A stretch of DNA of 5,692 nt, from assembly GCA_958405355.1 (NCBI GenBank), contig CATYEA010000133.1, positions 1-5,692 of the forward strand, given 5' to 3'. Below are positions 1-5,470 of this stretch, piece by piece. The translations under genes were made by a program, and so were the position numbers. Numbering within the stretch: position 1 is the stretch's first letter; each line of letters opens with the position of its first letter. Source of the DNA: an uncultured Lachnospiraceae bacterium. GTDB taxonomy: Bacteria > Bacillota > Clostridia > Lachnospirales > Lachnospiraceae. The notes under the pieces are model-generated. The model did no database searches, was not told where the DNA came from, and was given only the letters and a program-made list of their open reading frames with translations.

Positions 1-312
1 TATAATCTGTCGGCCGGAGGTCCCGTGGTTTTTCCGGAAACGGAAATGATGATCATTACACCGATCTGTCCCCATTCCCTGTCGGCACGGAGCGTTGTCG
101 TTTCGGCCCAGGCGAGGATAAAGATTGAAGTTGGGCGGCGGCGGAAGACCCAGAAAGAGGAAGCGCTTGTTACCTATGACGGTCAGACCGTATGGGAACT
201 GGAATCTTCGGATGTGGTAGAGGTTGTCCAGGCAAGCACCAAAGTACCGATTGTAAATATACGTCAGAAAAGCTTCTGCGATATATTACGCAACAAAATG
301 AAAAATGTATAA
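1..312 (+). CDS. nadK: NAD kinase, C-terminal part (5' end outside the window)
   Basis: This is the last 103 residues of a cytosolic NAD kinase, which phosphorylates NAD to NADP using ATP or polyphosphate. The frame is open from base 1 and ends at TAA 310-312. The visible part begins with YNLSAGGPVV, the end of the family motif TAYxxSAGGP that helps form the NAD site. It continues with ITPICPHSLSARSVVV (family pattern TPIxPHSLxxRP). A beta-rich C-terminal stretch follows, containing VTYDGQ and VVEVVQASTKVPIVNI, as in the all-beta nucleotide-binding domain. The catalytic GGDG motif would lie upstream and cannot be checked. argR follows within 25 bases, as in many Clostridia where nadK, argR and recN are adjacent. 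The identification is firm from motif and context. Confidence 0.93.
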   Translation, partial: YNLSAGGPVVFPETEMMIITPICPHSLSARSVVVSAQARIKIEVGRRRKTQKEEALVTYDGQTVWELESSDVVEVVQASTKVPIVNIRQKSFCDILRNKMKNV

Positions 313-336
313 TAATGCGGAAGGGAAGTGTCAGAT

Positions 337-786
337 TTGAAATCAAAACGGCATGCAAAAATTTTGGAATTAATCGATAAATATGATATTGAAACCCAGG
401 AAGAACTGGCGGACCGACTGAATGAAAGTGGATTTTCGGTCACTCAGGCCACGATTTCCCGGGATATTCGCGAGCTTAAATTATCCAAGGTTTCAGGAAG
501 CAACGGACGTCAGAAATATGTTGCTTTCATTAAACCGACGATGGAAATGACAGATAAGTATTCCAGAGTTTTGAAGGAAGGCTATGTATCAAAGGAAGTC
601 GCCACAAGTATGATCGTCATCAAAACGGTGACGGGTATGGCAATGGCGGTGGCAGTTGCGATCGATCATATGGAACTTCCGGGCGTGGTCGGCTGTATTG
701 CCGGAGACGATACGATCATGTGTGCCCTCCGCAGTGATGAAGACGCTCATATGGTGATGGAAAAAATTAACCAGATGTTGAAGTAG
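337..786 (+). CDS. argR: Arginine repressor ArgR/AhrC
   Basis: ArgR is a hexameric regulator that binds ARG boxes when loaded with arginine; it represses arginine synthesis and often activates catabolism. The N-terminal winged helix carries ETQEELADRL and the signature TQATISRDIREL (residues 36-47, TTG numbering). The C-terminal oligomerisation domain has GDDT at 123-126, the conserved acidic pair that contacts arginine. I chose TTG 337 because it gives 149 residues, as I recall for B. subtilis AhrC, and aligns its N-terminus (MKSKRHAKI against MNKGQRHIKI). It also lies 10 bases after the purine-rich GGAAGGGA (319-326). GTG 328 in the same frame adds three residues but sits only about two bases from that site. 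Where AhrC has GNAQ, this protein reads GMAM (100-103), so the neutral Gln of the ligand site is absent; I believe this is common in Lachnospiraceae homologues. recN follows after 8 bases. Confidence 0.94.
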   Translation: MKSKRHAKILELIDKYDIETQEELADRLNESGFSVTQATISRDIRELKLSKVSGSNGRQKYVAFIKPTMEMTDKYSRVLKEGYVSKEVATSMIVIKTVTGMAMAVAVAIDHMELPGVVGCIAGDDTIMCALRSDEDAHMVMEKINQMLK

Positions 787-794
787 GGGAGACT

Positions 795-2489
795 ATGCTT
801 TTAAGTGTACATGTAAAAAATCTGGCCTTGATTGACGAGGTCGAGATGAATTTTGAAAATCATCTGAATATTCTGACGGGCGAGACCGGTGCGGGTAAAT
901 CTGTTCTTATGGGGGCGGTGAATATGGCATTGGGCGGCCGGGTTTCCAGGGATATGATCCGCAAGGGGGCGGATTATGCCCTGGCAGAATTATTTTTTTC
1001 CGTATCGGATGAACGGGTGCTGGAAACACTGAAAGCCATGGAAATTCCGGTGGAGGATGATTCTGTTGTTATATCCCGTCGTATGACTTCGGGCCGCAGT
1101 GTGAGCCGGATTAACGGGGAAATCGTTTCGGCATCCGATGTGCGCCGGGCTGGACAGCTTTTGCTGGATATTCACGGTCAGCATGACCATCAGTCCTTAT
1201 TGGATAAGTCCAGACATTTGACGATTCTGGACCGGTTTATCCGGGAACCATTGGGCGATAAAAAAGAAAGAATGGCAAAGGCTTATCAGGAATACATGTA
1301 TTGGAAAGATGCCTATGAAAATCAGGCCATGGACAATGAACAGCGTTTGCGTCAGATGGCTTTTATCGAATTTGAAGTGGAAGAAATTGAAAATGCCCGA
1401 CTGATGGCAGGTGAGGATGAGCAGCTTGAAGCGGATTATCGGAAGATGTCCCATGGCCGTCAGATTATCGAGGGACTTTCACAGGTGCATCGGTGGACCG
1501 GCTATGATGATGCTTCATCGGCAGGCGAACAGCTTGGCCGGGGACTTAAAAATTTCTATAATCTGGAAGATTATGATCCGGAACTCGGTGTTCTTCGGGA
1601 ACAGCTGGAAAATATTGAAAGTCTTTTAAATGATTTTAACCGGGATTTATCCGGATATATGGATACACTATCCTTTGATGAACAGGATTTCAGAGATACG
1701 GAAGAGCGATTGGATTTGATCAATCGCCTGAAAGCAAAATATGGAGCATCCATCGAGTATATTTTAAAATATCAGGCGGAGAAGCAGACTGAGCTTGACC
1801 GGTTGAAAGGGTATGATGACTGGCTTTCCGAGGTGAAGGCAAAGCTTTCGGCCAGCGAAAAAGCATTGAAGCTGTTATCGGAAGAGGTCAGCAGTATCCG
1901 CAGAAAATATGCGGCCGTTCTGGAAAAACAGATGGAAGAATCTTTAAAGGATTTAAACTTCCTTCAAGTGCGCTTTCGGATAAAAATTTCTCCGTTGGGT
2001 AAATATACGAAGAACGGCAGTGATGACGTTGAATTTCTTGTTTCCACAAATCCGGGCGAGGATGTGAAACCACTTGGTCAGGTGGCTTCCGGTGGTGAGC
2101 TTTCTAGAATTATGCTTGGTATCAAGTCTGTACTTGCTGAAATTGATGAGATTCCTACCCTGATCTTTGATGAAATTGATACGGGAATCAGCGGACGGAC
2201 AGCTCAGAAAGTGGCTGAGAAGATGGCCTACATAGGAAGAAGCCATCAGGTGCTTTGTATTACCCATTTGCCGCAGATTGCAGCCATGGCAGACAGTCAT
2301 TATCTGATTGAAAAAACAGCGGAAGGTGAGCGGACAGAGACTAAGATTCGGGAACTTTCGGAAGAAGAACAGGTGCGTGAAGTTGGCCGTCTCATGGGCG
2401 GTGTGGAGATTACCCAGACGATTTTAGACAGTGCCGATGAAATGAAAAAAATGGCAGAACAGTTTAGAAAAACCTGTTTGAAAAACTAA
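795..2489 (+). CDS. recN: DNA repair protein RecN (SMC-like ATPase)
   Basis: RecN is a cytosolic SMC-family ATPase recruited early to double-strand breaks, where it tethers DNA ends for RecA-dependent recombination. At 564 residues it is full length (family about 550-580). The N-terminal ATPase half has the typical start MLLSVHVKNLALID, Walker A GETGAGKS at 29-36 and the RecN-specific IHGQHDHQ at 126-133. The middle, roughly 150-380, is rich in Glu, Lys and Leu and reads as the short antiparallel coiled coil. The C-terminal half supplies the ABC signature SGGELSR (432-438), Walker B LIFDE (456-460), D-loop DTGISG (462-467) and the switch histidine H491 in ITHLPQIA. Start ATG 795 has AGGGGA at 785-790, overlapping the argR stop, so the two are probably translated from one message. 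No LexA-type box or separate promoter was recognised in the 8-base gap. A terminator follows. Confidence 0.97.
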   Translation: MLLSVHVKNLALIDEVEMNFENHLNILTGETGAGKSVLMGAVNMALGGRVSRDMIRKGADYALAELFFSVSDERVLETLKAMEIPVEDDSVVISRRMTSGRSVSRINGEIVSASDVRRAGQLLLDIHGQHDHQSLLDKSRHLTILDRFIREPLGDKKERMAKAYQEYMYWKDAYENQAMDNEQRLRQMAFIEFEVEEIENARLMAGEDEQLEADYRKMSHGRQIIEGLSQVHRWTGYDDASSAGEQLGRGLKNFYNLEDYDPELGVLREQLENIESLLNDFNRDLSGYMDTLSFDEQDFRDTEERLDLINRLKAKYGASIEYILKYQAEKQTELDRLKGYDDWLSEVKAKLSASEKALKLLSEEVSSIRRKYAAVLEKQMEESLKDLNFLQVRFRIKISPLGKYTKNGSDDVEFLVSTNPGEDVKPLGQVASGGELSRIMLGIKSVLAEIDEIPTLIFDEIDTGISGRTAQKVAEKMAYIGRSHQVLCITHLPQIAAMADSHYLIEKTAEGERTETKIRELSEEEQVREVGRLMGGVEITQTILDSADEMKKMAEQFRKTCLKN

Positions 2490-2505
2490 ATATGGTCACA
2501 TACTA
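2476..2505 (+). promoter_or_regulatory. Candidate forespore (sigma-G-like) promoter for spoIVB
   Basis: GTTTG at 2476-2480 resembles the sigma-G -35 element gHATR (one mismatch), and CATACTA at 2499-2505 matches the -10 pattern CATnnTA fully. The spacer is 18 bases, the usual value. The position upstream of spoIVB is where B. subtilis has its forespore promoters. The -35 lies inside the end of recN. The consensus is short, so chance is a real alternative. Start of transcription would fall near 2511-2514, inside the left arm of the terminator. Confidence 0.4.
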
Positions 2506-2542
2506 TGAAGGATGTACGCAGCTCGTATATCCTTTATTTTTT
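2505..2542 (+). terminator. Intrinsic terminator after recN
   Basis: AAGGATGTACG (2508-2518) pairs with CGTATATCCTT (2524-2534) across the five-base loop CAGCT, with one G-U pair. The stem extends outward to 2505/2537 through G-U, U-A and A-U pairs. A run of six T follows at 2537-2542. It starts 15 bases after the recN stop and ends 16 bases before the spoIVB start, so it should end the nadK-argR-recN message and separate it from spoIVB. It also argues against translation from ATG 2505, which lies inside the hairpin. Confidence 0.82.
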
Positions 2543-2558
2543 GTATGGAGGCGATAGG

Positions 2559-2813
2559 ATGAATCGGAAAAAGTACCGCAGGTGGCTCATCGTTATATTT
2601 GTAATTTATCTCTGCGCTTTTTTGTATTATCTTTCTTATACCATCCACACATCCATACCGGATGTGTGGAAGCTGACGGTGGGAGAAGAAAAAATGCTGG
2701 ACTTTAACCTTCCTCTCACGATGGAGGGTGACGGTGAAAGTCTTGCAGTGGCCAGTATAAATGGCGAAAAAGTACCTTCGAATCAAATTTATCTGGATTT
2801 AAATGGAAGTTGA
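2559..2813 (+). CDS. SpoIVB N-terminal fragment (membrane anchor)
   Basis: This is the 84-residue upstream half of the split spoIVB. A basic start (MNRKKYRRW) precedes a hydrophobic segment at about residues 9-27 (WLIVIFVIYLCAFLYYLSY), which fits an uncleaved signal anchor. An extracytoplasmic stretch follows, with IPDVWKLTVGEEKMLDFNLPL and IYLDLNGS, resembling the pre-PDZ region of clostridial SpoIVB proteins. It has no protease residues. The in-frame ATG 2505 would add 18 residues but lies within the terminator and lacks a ribosome site, so 2559 is preferred. If translated alone it would be a small membrane peptide with no predictable activity. Confidence 0.6.
   Translation: MNRKKYRRWLIVIFVIYLCAFLYYLSYTIHTSIPDVWKLTVGEEKMLDFNLPLTMEGDGESLAVASINGEKVPSNQIYLDLNGS
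2644..2670 (+). repeat. Perfect 11-bp hairpin inside the spoIVB 5' fragment
   Basis: TCCACACATCC (2644-2654) and GGATGTGTGGA (2660-2670) are exact reverse complements separated by the loop ATACC. No T-run follows, so it is not an intrinsic terminator. It sits about 85 bases after the spoIVB start and encodes part of IHTSIPDVWK. Confidence 0.75.
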
Positions 2814-3747
2814 TGTGGTCGATGAGATGAAATTGATGCCGCTGGGAATGCCGGTGGGAATTTATATTCGTACAAAGGGCGTAATGGTTTTGGGGACTGG
2901 CGCAGTGACAACATACGATGGTGATCGGGTGGAACCGGCTGAGGATGTTTTGCAGAGTGGTGATTATATTGTGGCTCTGGAAGGCAAAGAAATTCAATCC
3001 ATTGATGATTTAACAGAGACATTGGAAAACTGGGATGGCGGGGATATGTTATTGAAAATTCTAAGAAATAATGAGGAAGTTGAGGTGCGGGTGACGCCGG
3101 TCAGGACTGAAGATTCGAAATATAAAATCGGCGTATGGATCCGGCAGGACGCTCAGGGAATCGGAACTCTCAGTTATGTAGATTCCGAAAACCATTTTGC
3201 AGCGCTGGGCCACAGTATTACCGATGTGGATACAAGCCAGAGAATTGATATCAGCAGCGGACGCCTTTACCAGTCTAATATTCTGTCCATTGTCAAAGGA
3301 CAGAATGGCGTACCCGGGGAAATGGTCGGGAATATTGATTATAAATACGGCCAGATTCTCGGAACGATTGAATCCAATAATGACAATGGTATTTTCGGAA
3401 CCTTATCTGATGATGTTAAACTCTATGATGAGAGTCAGGCGCTTCCTGTCGGCTTCCGCCATGAAGTGGAAAAGGGACCGGCCATCGTCCGCTGCTGCGT
3501 CGACGGCGAAGTCAAAGACTATGATGTGGAAATTGAGAGCCTGGAACTTGGCAGTGCAGGAAAAAACCGGGACATGGTCATTAAAATCACTGATGAAGAT
3601 TTGCTGAACACCACCAACGGTATTGTTCAGGGAATGTCCGGTTCACCCATCATACAGAACGGCAAAATCATCGGCGCCGTCACCCATGTATTCGTCAACG
3701 ACTCCACCAAAGGATACGGGATCTTTATTGAAAATATGTTGGAATAG
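2803..3747 (+). CDS. spoIVB: SpoIVB C-terminal fragment: PDZ plus S55 protease domain
   Basis: This 314-residue frame holds the functional half of SpoIVB. A PDZ domain spans about residues 20-105 and includes GVMVLGTG and LQSGDYIVALEGKEI. The protease domain keeps H137 (in AALGHSITD), D264 (KITD) and S279 (GMSGSP, comparable to GDSGGP of chymotrypsin-like enzymes). The H-to-S spacing of 142 and D-to-S spacing of 15 equal those of the B. subtilis triad as I recall it (H236, D363, S378). The frame begins with ATG 2803 directly after an in-frame TAA (2800-2802) and overlaps the upstream frame by 11 bases. No ribosome site precedes it, so translation would need re-initiation after the upstream stop. 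Without the anchor the product would stay in the cytosol, away from its usual substrate. Confidence 0.8.
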   Translation: MEVDVVDEMKLMPLGMPVGIYIRTKGVMVLGTGAVTTYDGDRVEPAEDVLQSGDYIVALEGKEIQSIDDLTETLENWDGGDMLLKILRNNEEVEVRVTPVRTEDSKYKIGVWIRQDAQGIGTLSYVDSENHFAALGHSITDVDTSQRIDISSGRLYQSNILSIVKGQNGVPGEMVGNIDYKYGQILGTIESNNDNGIFGTLSDDVKLYDESQALPVGFRHEVEKGPAIVRCCVDGEVKDYDVEIESLELGSAGKNRDMVIKITDEDLLNTTNGIVQGMSGSPIIQNGKIIGAVTHVFVNDSTKGYGIFIENMLE

Positions 3748-3789
3748 TGCAAAATGCCCAAAAAATTAATGAAAAACGATATAATTTTA

Positions 3790-3818
3790 TTGACTTTCAC
3801 TGTATCTTATAATAAGAT
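3790..3818 (+). promoter_or_regulatory. Vegetative (sigma-A) promoter of the tup operon
   Basis: TTGACT at 3790-3795 matches the -35 consensus at five of six positions. At an ideal 17-base spacing, TAAGAT at 3813-3818 serves as the -10 (four of six). The region is AT-rich, as usual for Bacillota promoters. Transcription would start near 3825 and give a leader of about 30 bases, too short for a molybdenum-cofactor-type riboswitch. TATAAT at 3808-3813 is a better hexamer but only 12 bases from this -35. Confidence 0.65.
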
Positions 3819-3819
3819 A
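3803..3819 (+). promoter_or_regulatory. Perfect palindrome over the tup -10 element, candidate operator
   Basis: TATCTTAT (3803-3810), a central A (3811) and ATAAGATA (3812-3819) form a perfect 17-base inverted repeat covering the proposed -10. A dimeric repressor bound here would block RNA polymerase. A metal-oxyanion sensor (ModE-like or TunR-like) would fit the operon, but I cannot match the site to a known motif. AT-rich sequence makes short palindromes easier to find by chance. Confidence 0.45.
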
Positions 3820-3840
3820 GAATAAAAAATGCTTAATGCT

Positions 3841-3847
3841 GAGGAGG
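3841..3847 (+). promoter_or_regulatory. Strong ribosome binding site of tupA
   Basis: GAGGAGG lies seven bases before ATG 3855 and is nearly fully complementary to the 16S rRNA tail. tupB and tupC have no comparable site. This fits the usual excess of binding protein over permease and ATPase. Confidence 0.85.
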
Positions 3848-3854
3848 AAATTTT

Positions 3855-4766
3855 ATGAAAAAATTATGGGTGATTTTGTGCGTATGTGCGCTGATGCTTT
3901 GTGCATGTGGCAAAACAACAGATAGTGATACAAAAGCTGAAACGAAGGCAACTGCCGCGGAAAGTACGGAGACAGACAGTGCAGAAACGGATAGTGCCGG
4001 AAATAAGGGGACATTGATTCTTGCAACGACGACAAGCACGAAGGACAGCGGCTTATTAGATGAGATTCTTCCGGTGTTTGAGAAAGCGACGGGTTACAGT
4101 GTGGATGTTGTTTCTGTAGGCTCAGGCGAAGCGATGAAGATGGGCGAGAATGGTGAGGCCGATGTGCTTCTCGTACATTCTCCGGCATCTGAAAAAGCCT
4201 TTGTCGAAGGAGGACATGCAGACGAAGACGGAAGAAAAGATGTTATGTACAACGACTTTATTTTAATCGGACCAAAGGATGATCCTGCAGGAATTTATGC
4301 AGAGGCGCCAAATGATGCGGTTAAAGCATTTCAGATGTTAAGTGAAACGGGATCAACCTTTATTTCAAGAAGTGATGAATCCGGTACACATAAAAAGGAA
4401 TTGACGATTTGGGAAAAATGCGGCATCGAACCAAGCGGCGACTGGTATGTGGAAGCAGGTGCCGGTATGGGTGCTGTTCTTGAAATGGCCAATGAAACAT
4501 TGGCTTATACATTATCAGACAGAGCTACATGGCTGAATCTGGATCTGGGTGAGGATTTGATGATCGTCTGTGAAAAAGATGAAAGTGGTATTTTATACAA
4601 CCAGTATGGCGTCATTTGTGTAAATCCGGATAAGAATGCGTCCATTAACCATGAGGGCGCAAAAGCGTTCCAGAACTGGATTATTTCGGAAGAAACACAG
4701 ACATTGATCGGTGAATATGGCGTGGAAAAATATGGGGCACCGTTATTTACACCAAATGCTCAGTAA
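3855..4766 (+). CDS. tupA: Tungstate-binding lipoprotein TupA
   Basis: TupA is the extracellular receptor of the TupABC transporter and binds tungstate with high affinity and selectivity over molybdate. The 303-residue protein opens with a lipoprotein signal (MKKLWVILCVCALMLCAC). Cys18 in LCAC is the likely lipidated residue, tethering it outside the membrane. Residues 19-50 form a Ser/Thr/Glu-rich linker with the pentapeptide ETDSA twice in tandem (39-48). The mature domain starts with LATTTSTKDSGLLDEILPVFEK, the TTTS motif that marks TupA rather than ModA. The second binding segment is SRSDESGTHKKE at 171-182, where I would expect SRGDxSGTH, so Gly is replaced by Ser173. GAGMGAVLEMANE and AYTLSDRATWL complete the family pattern. 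Start ATG 3855 is fixed by the strong ribosome site. tupB follows after five bases. Molybdate or other oxyanions as substrate cannot be fully excluded. Confidence 0.92.
   Translation: MKKLWVILCVCALMLCACGKTTDSDTKAETKATAAESTETDSAETDSAGNKGTLILATTTSTKDSGLLDEILPVFEKATGYSVDVVSVGSGEAMKMGENGEADVLLVHSPASEKAFVEGGHADEDGRKDVMYNDFILIGPKDDPAGIYAEAPNDAVKAFQMLSETGSTFISRSDESGTHKKELTIWEKCGIEPSGDWYVEAGAGMGAVLEMANETLAYTLSDRATWLNLDLGEDLMIVCEKDESGILYNQYGVICVNPDKNASINHEGAKAFQNWIISEETQTLIGEYGVEKYGAPLFTPNAQ
3969..3998 (+). repeat. Tandem ETDSA repeat in the TupA linker
   Basis: Two successive 15-base units encode ETDSA-ETDSA (TupA residues 39-48), between the lipidated Cys18 and the binding domain. The copies differ at synonymous positions (GAG/GAA, ACA/ACG, GAC/GAT, GCA/GCC), so this is not a fresh duplication. 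It is probably just flexible linker. Confidence 0.6.
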
Positions 4767-4771
4767 CCAGC

Positions 4772-5467
4772 ATGAATATTATTATAGAAGGCATTAAAGA
4801 AGCCTTTCGATTGATATTTTCTTTAGATGCCGAAGTATTTGAAGTTGTTTTATTGTCTTTGAGAGTATCGCTGACATCCCTGCTTGTTGCAGGGATGTTG
4901 GGGATATTTCTTGGTATTTTGATAGCAAAATATTGGTTTCCGATGAAGCATTTATTGATGCGTTTGATTTATACACTGATGGGGATGCCGCCGGTGCTTT
5001 GCGGTCTTTTGGTTTATATCTTCTTCATGCGCAGAGGACCTTTGGGTAGCTTGCGGTTGAATTATACGGTGACGATCATGATCATCGCACAAATATTGAT
5101 GATCTTGCCAATCATTACCGGCCTGACGATCAATGCGGCCGGAGAAAAGCAGGATAAGATCAACCGGCTGGCAAAAACATTGGGAGCGAGTCCTTTGCAG
5201 ACGATGGAATTGTTCTTATTTGAACTGCGCGGCGGTCTTGTTGTTGCTCTGGTGTCCGGTTTTTCGAGAGCAATTTCAGAGGTCGGAGCAGTTATGATCG
5301 TGGGCGGTAATATTGACGGCAAGACCCGGGTCATGACAACATACATATCTCAGCTAAAAGGAATGGGCGAATATGAAAGAGCCTTGGCCGTGGGAATTAT
5401 TTTATTGATTATTTCCTTTGCGGTAAATACGATTCTCTACCATTTTCAGAGAGAAAAGAGCGGATGA
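4772..5467 (+). CDS. tupB: Tungstate ABC transporter permease TupB
   Basis: TupB is the integral membrane subunit forming the tungstate channel, probably as a homodimer on a TupC dimer. Its 231 residues contain about five hydrophobic segments, near 25-52, 62-86, 98-120, 155-178 and 204-223. Between the third and fourth is the cytoplasmic EAA-type loop LAKTLGASPLQTMELFLFEL (133-152), with the invariant glycine at 138; this loop docks on the ATPase. SRAISEVGAVMIVGGNI (165-181) is typical of TupB-like permeases. ATG 4772 starts five bases after the tupA stop without a clear ribosome site, so translation is probably coupled to tupA. A perfect hairpin lies in codons 35-42. tupC starts three bases after the stop. 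The family assignment is firm; tungstate specificity comes from TupA. Confidence 0.92.
   Translation: MNIIIEGIKEAFRLIFSLDAEVFEVVLLSLRVSLTSLLVAGMLGIFLGILIAKYWFPMKHLLMRLIYTLMGMPPVLCGLLVYIFFMRRGPLGSLRLNYTVTIMIIAQILMILPIITGLTINAAGEKQDKINRLAKTLGASPLQTMELFLFELRGGLVVALVSGFSRAISEVGAVMIVGGNIDGKTRVMTTYISQLKGMGEYERALAVGIILLIISFAVNTILYHFQREKSG
4874..4898 (+). repeat. Perfect 10-bp hairpin early in tupB
   Basis: ACATCCCTGC (4874-4883) and GCAGGGATGT (4889-4898) are exact reverse complements around the loop TTGTT; two G-U pairs could extend the stem. No T-run follows, so it is not an intrinsic terminator. It lies about 100 bases into tupB and could shield the tupA message from 3' decay or slow translation. 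Confidence 0.75.
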
Positions 5468-5470
5468 TCC

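Larger units (their letters stand above)
2559..3747 (+). pseudogene. spoIVB: Broken spoIVB (SpoIVB peptidase, family S55)
   Basis: Intact SpoIVB is made in the forespore, crosses into the space between spore membranes and cleaves SpoIVFA. This frees SpoIVFB to activate pro-sigma-K. The locus encodes every expected part in the right order: N-terminal membrane anchor, PDZ domain, and serine-protease domain ending in GMSGSPIIQNGK and AVTHVFVND. However, the first frame stops at TGA 2811-2813 and the rest continues from 2803 in the +1 frame. From memory, homologues carry about 20-30 further residues between the LDLNGS-like and VEVDVV-like segments, including an LFGxxPxK stretch. Neither frame contains them. 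A deletion of about 60-90 bases, not divisible by three, explains both the shift and the gap. Start ATG 2559 has GGAGG at 2547-2551, seven bases away. The position after recN supports identity. A sequencing or assembly error is the main alternative. Confidence 0.8.

Noticed and set aside
308..313. TATAAT at the nadK stop as a -10 box for argR
   Set aside because: The best hexamer at 17 bases upstream (ATTACG, 285-290) matches only about half of TTGACA, and the start of transcription would fall on the ribosome site. Co-transcription with nadK is simpler.
1953..2300. 115-codon open frame on the - strand opposite recN, the longest of several antisense frames
   Set aside because: It lies wholly opposite the conserved C-terminal ATPase half of recN, has no recognisable protein features or ribosome site, and looks like a by-product of recN codon use.
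2505..2558. ATG 2505 as the start of the spoIVB upstream frame
   Set aside because: The start and the first codons lie inside the terminator hairpin and have no ribosome site, whereas ATG 2559 has GGAGG seven bases upstream followed by a normal basic-hydrophobic anchor.
2798..2804. TTTAAAT, a canonical -1 slippery heptamer in the correct phase (T TTA AAT) just before the spoIVB stop
   Set aside because: The -1 frame meets TGA at 2828 after a few codons. Reaching the protease frame needs a +1 shift, so programmed -1 frameshifting cannot join the halves, and it would not restore the missing residues.
3808..3813. TATAAT as the tup -10 box
   Set aside because: It is only 12 bases from the strong -35 TTGACT; TAAGAT at 3813-3818 has the right 17-base spacing. 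It could still act with another weak -35.
3748..3854. Molybdenum/tungsten-cofactor riboswitch or other structured leader before tupA
   Set aside because: The expected leader is only about 30 bases, far too short for such a riboswitch, and no stable fold is evident in it apart from the palindrome over the promoter.
3855..4766. Molybdate-binding ModA as the identity of the binding protein
   Set aside because: The ATTTSTxDSGLLD start and the SRxDxSGTHKKE segment are the TupA pattern, and the permease has the TupB-type SEVGAVMIVGGN segment.
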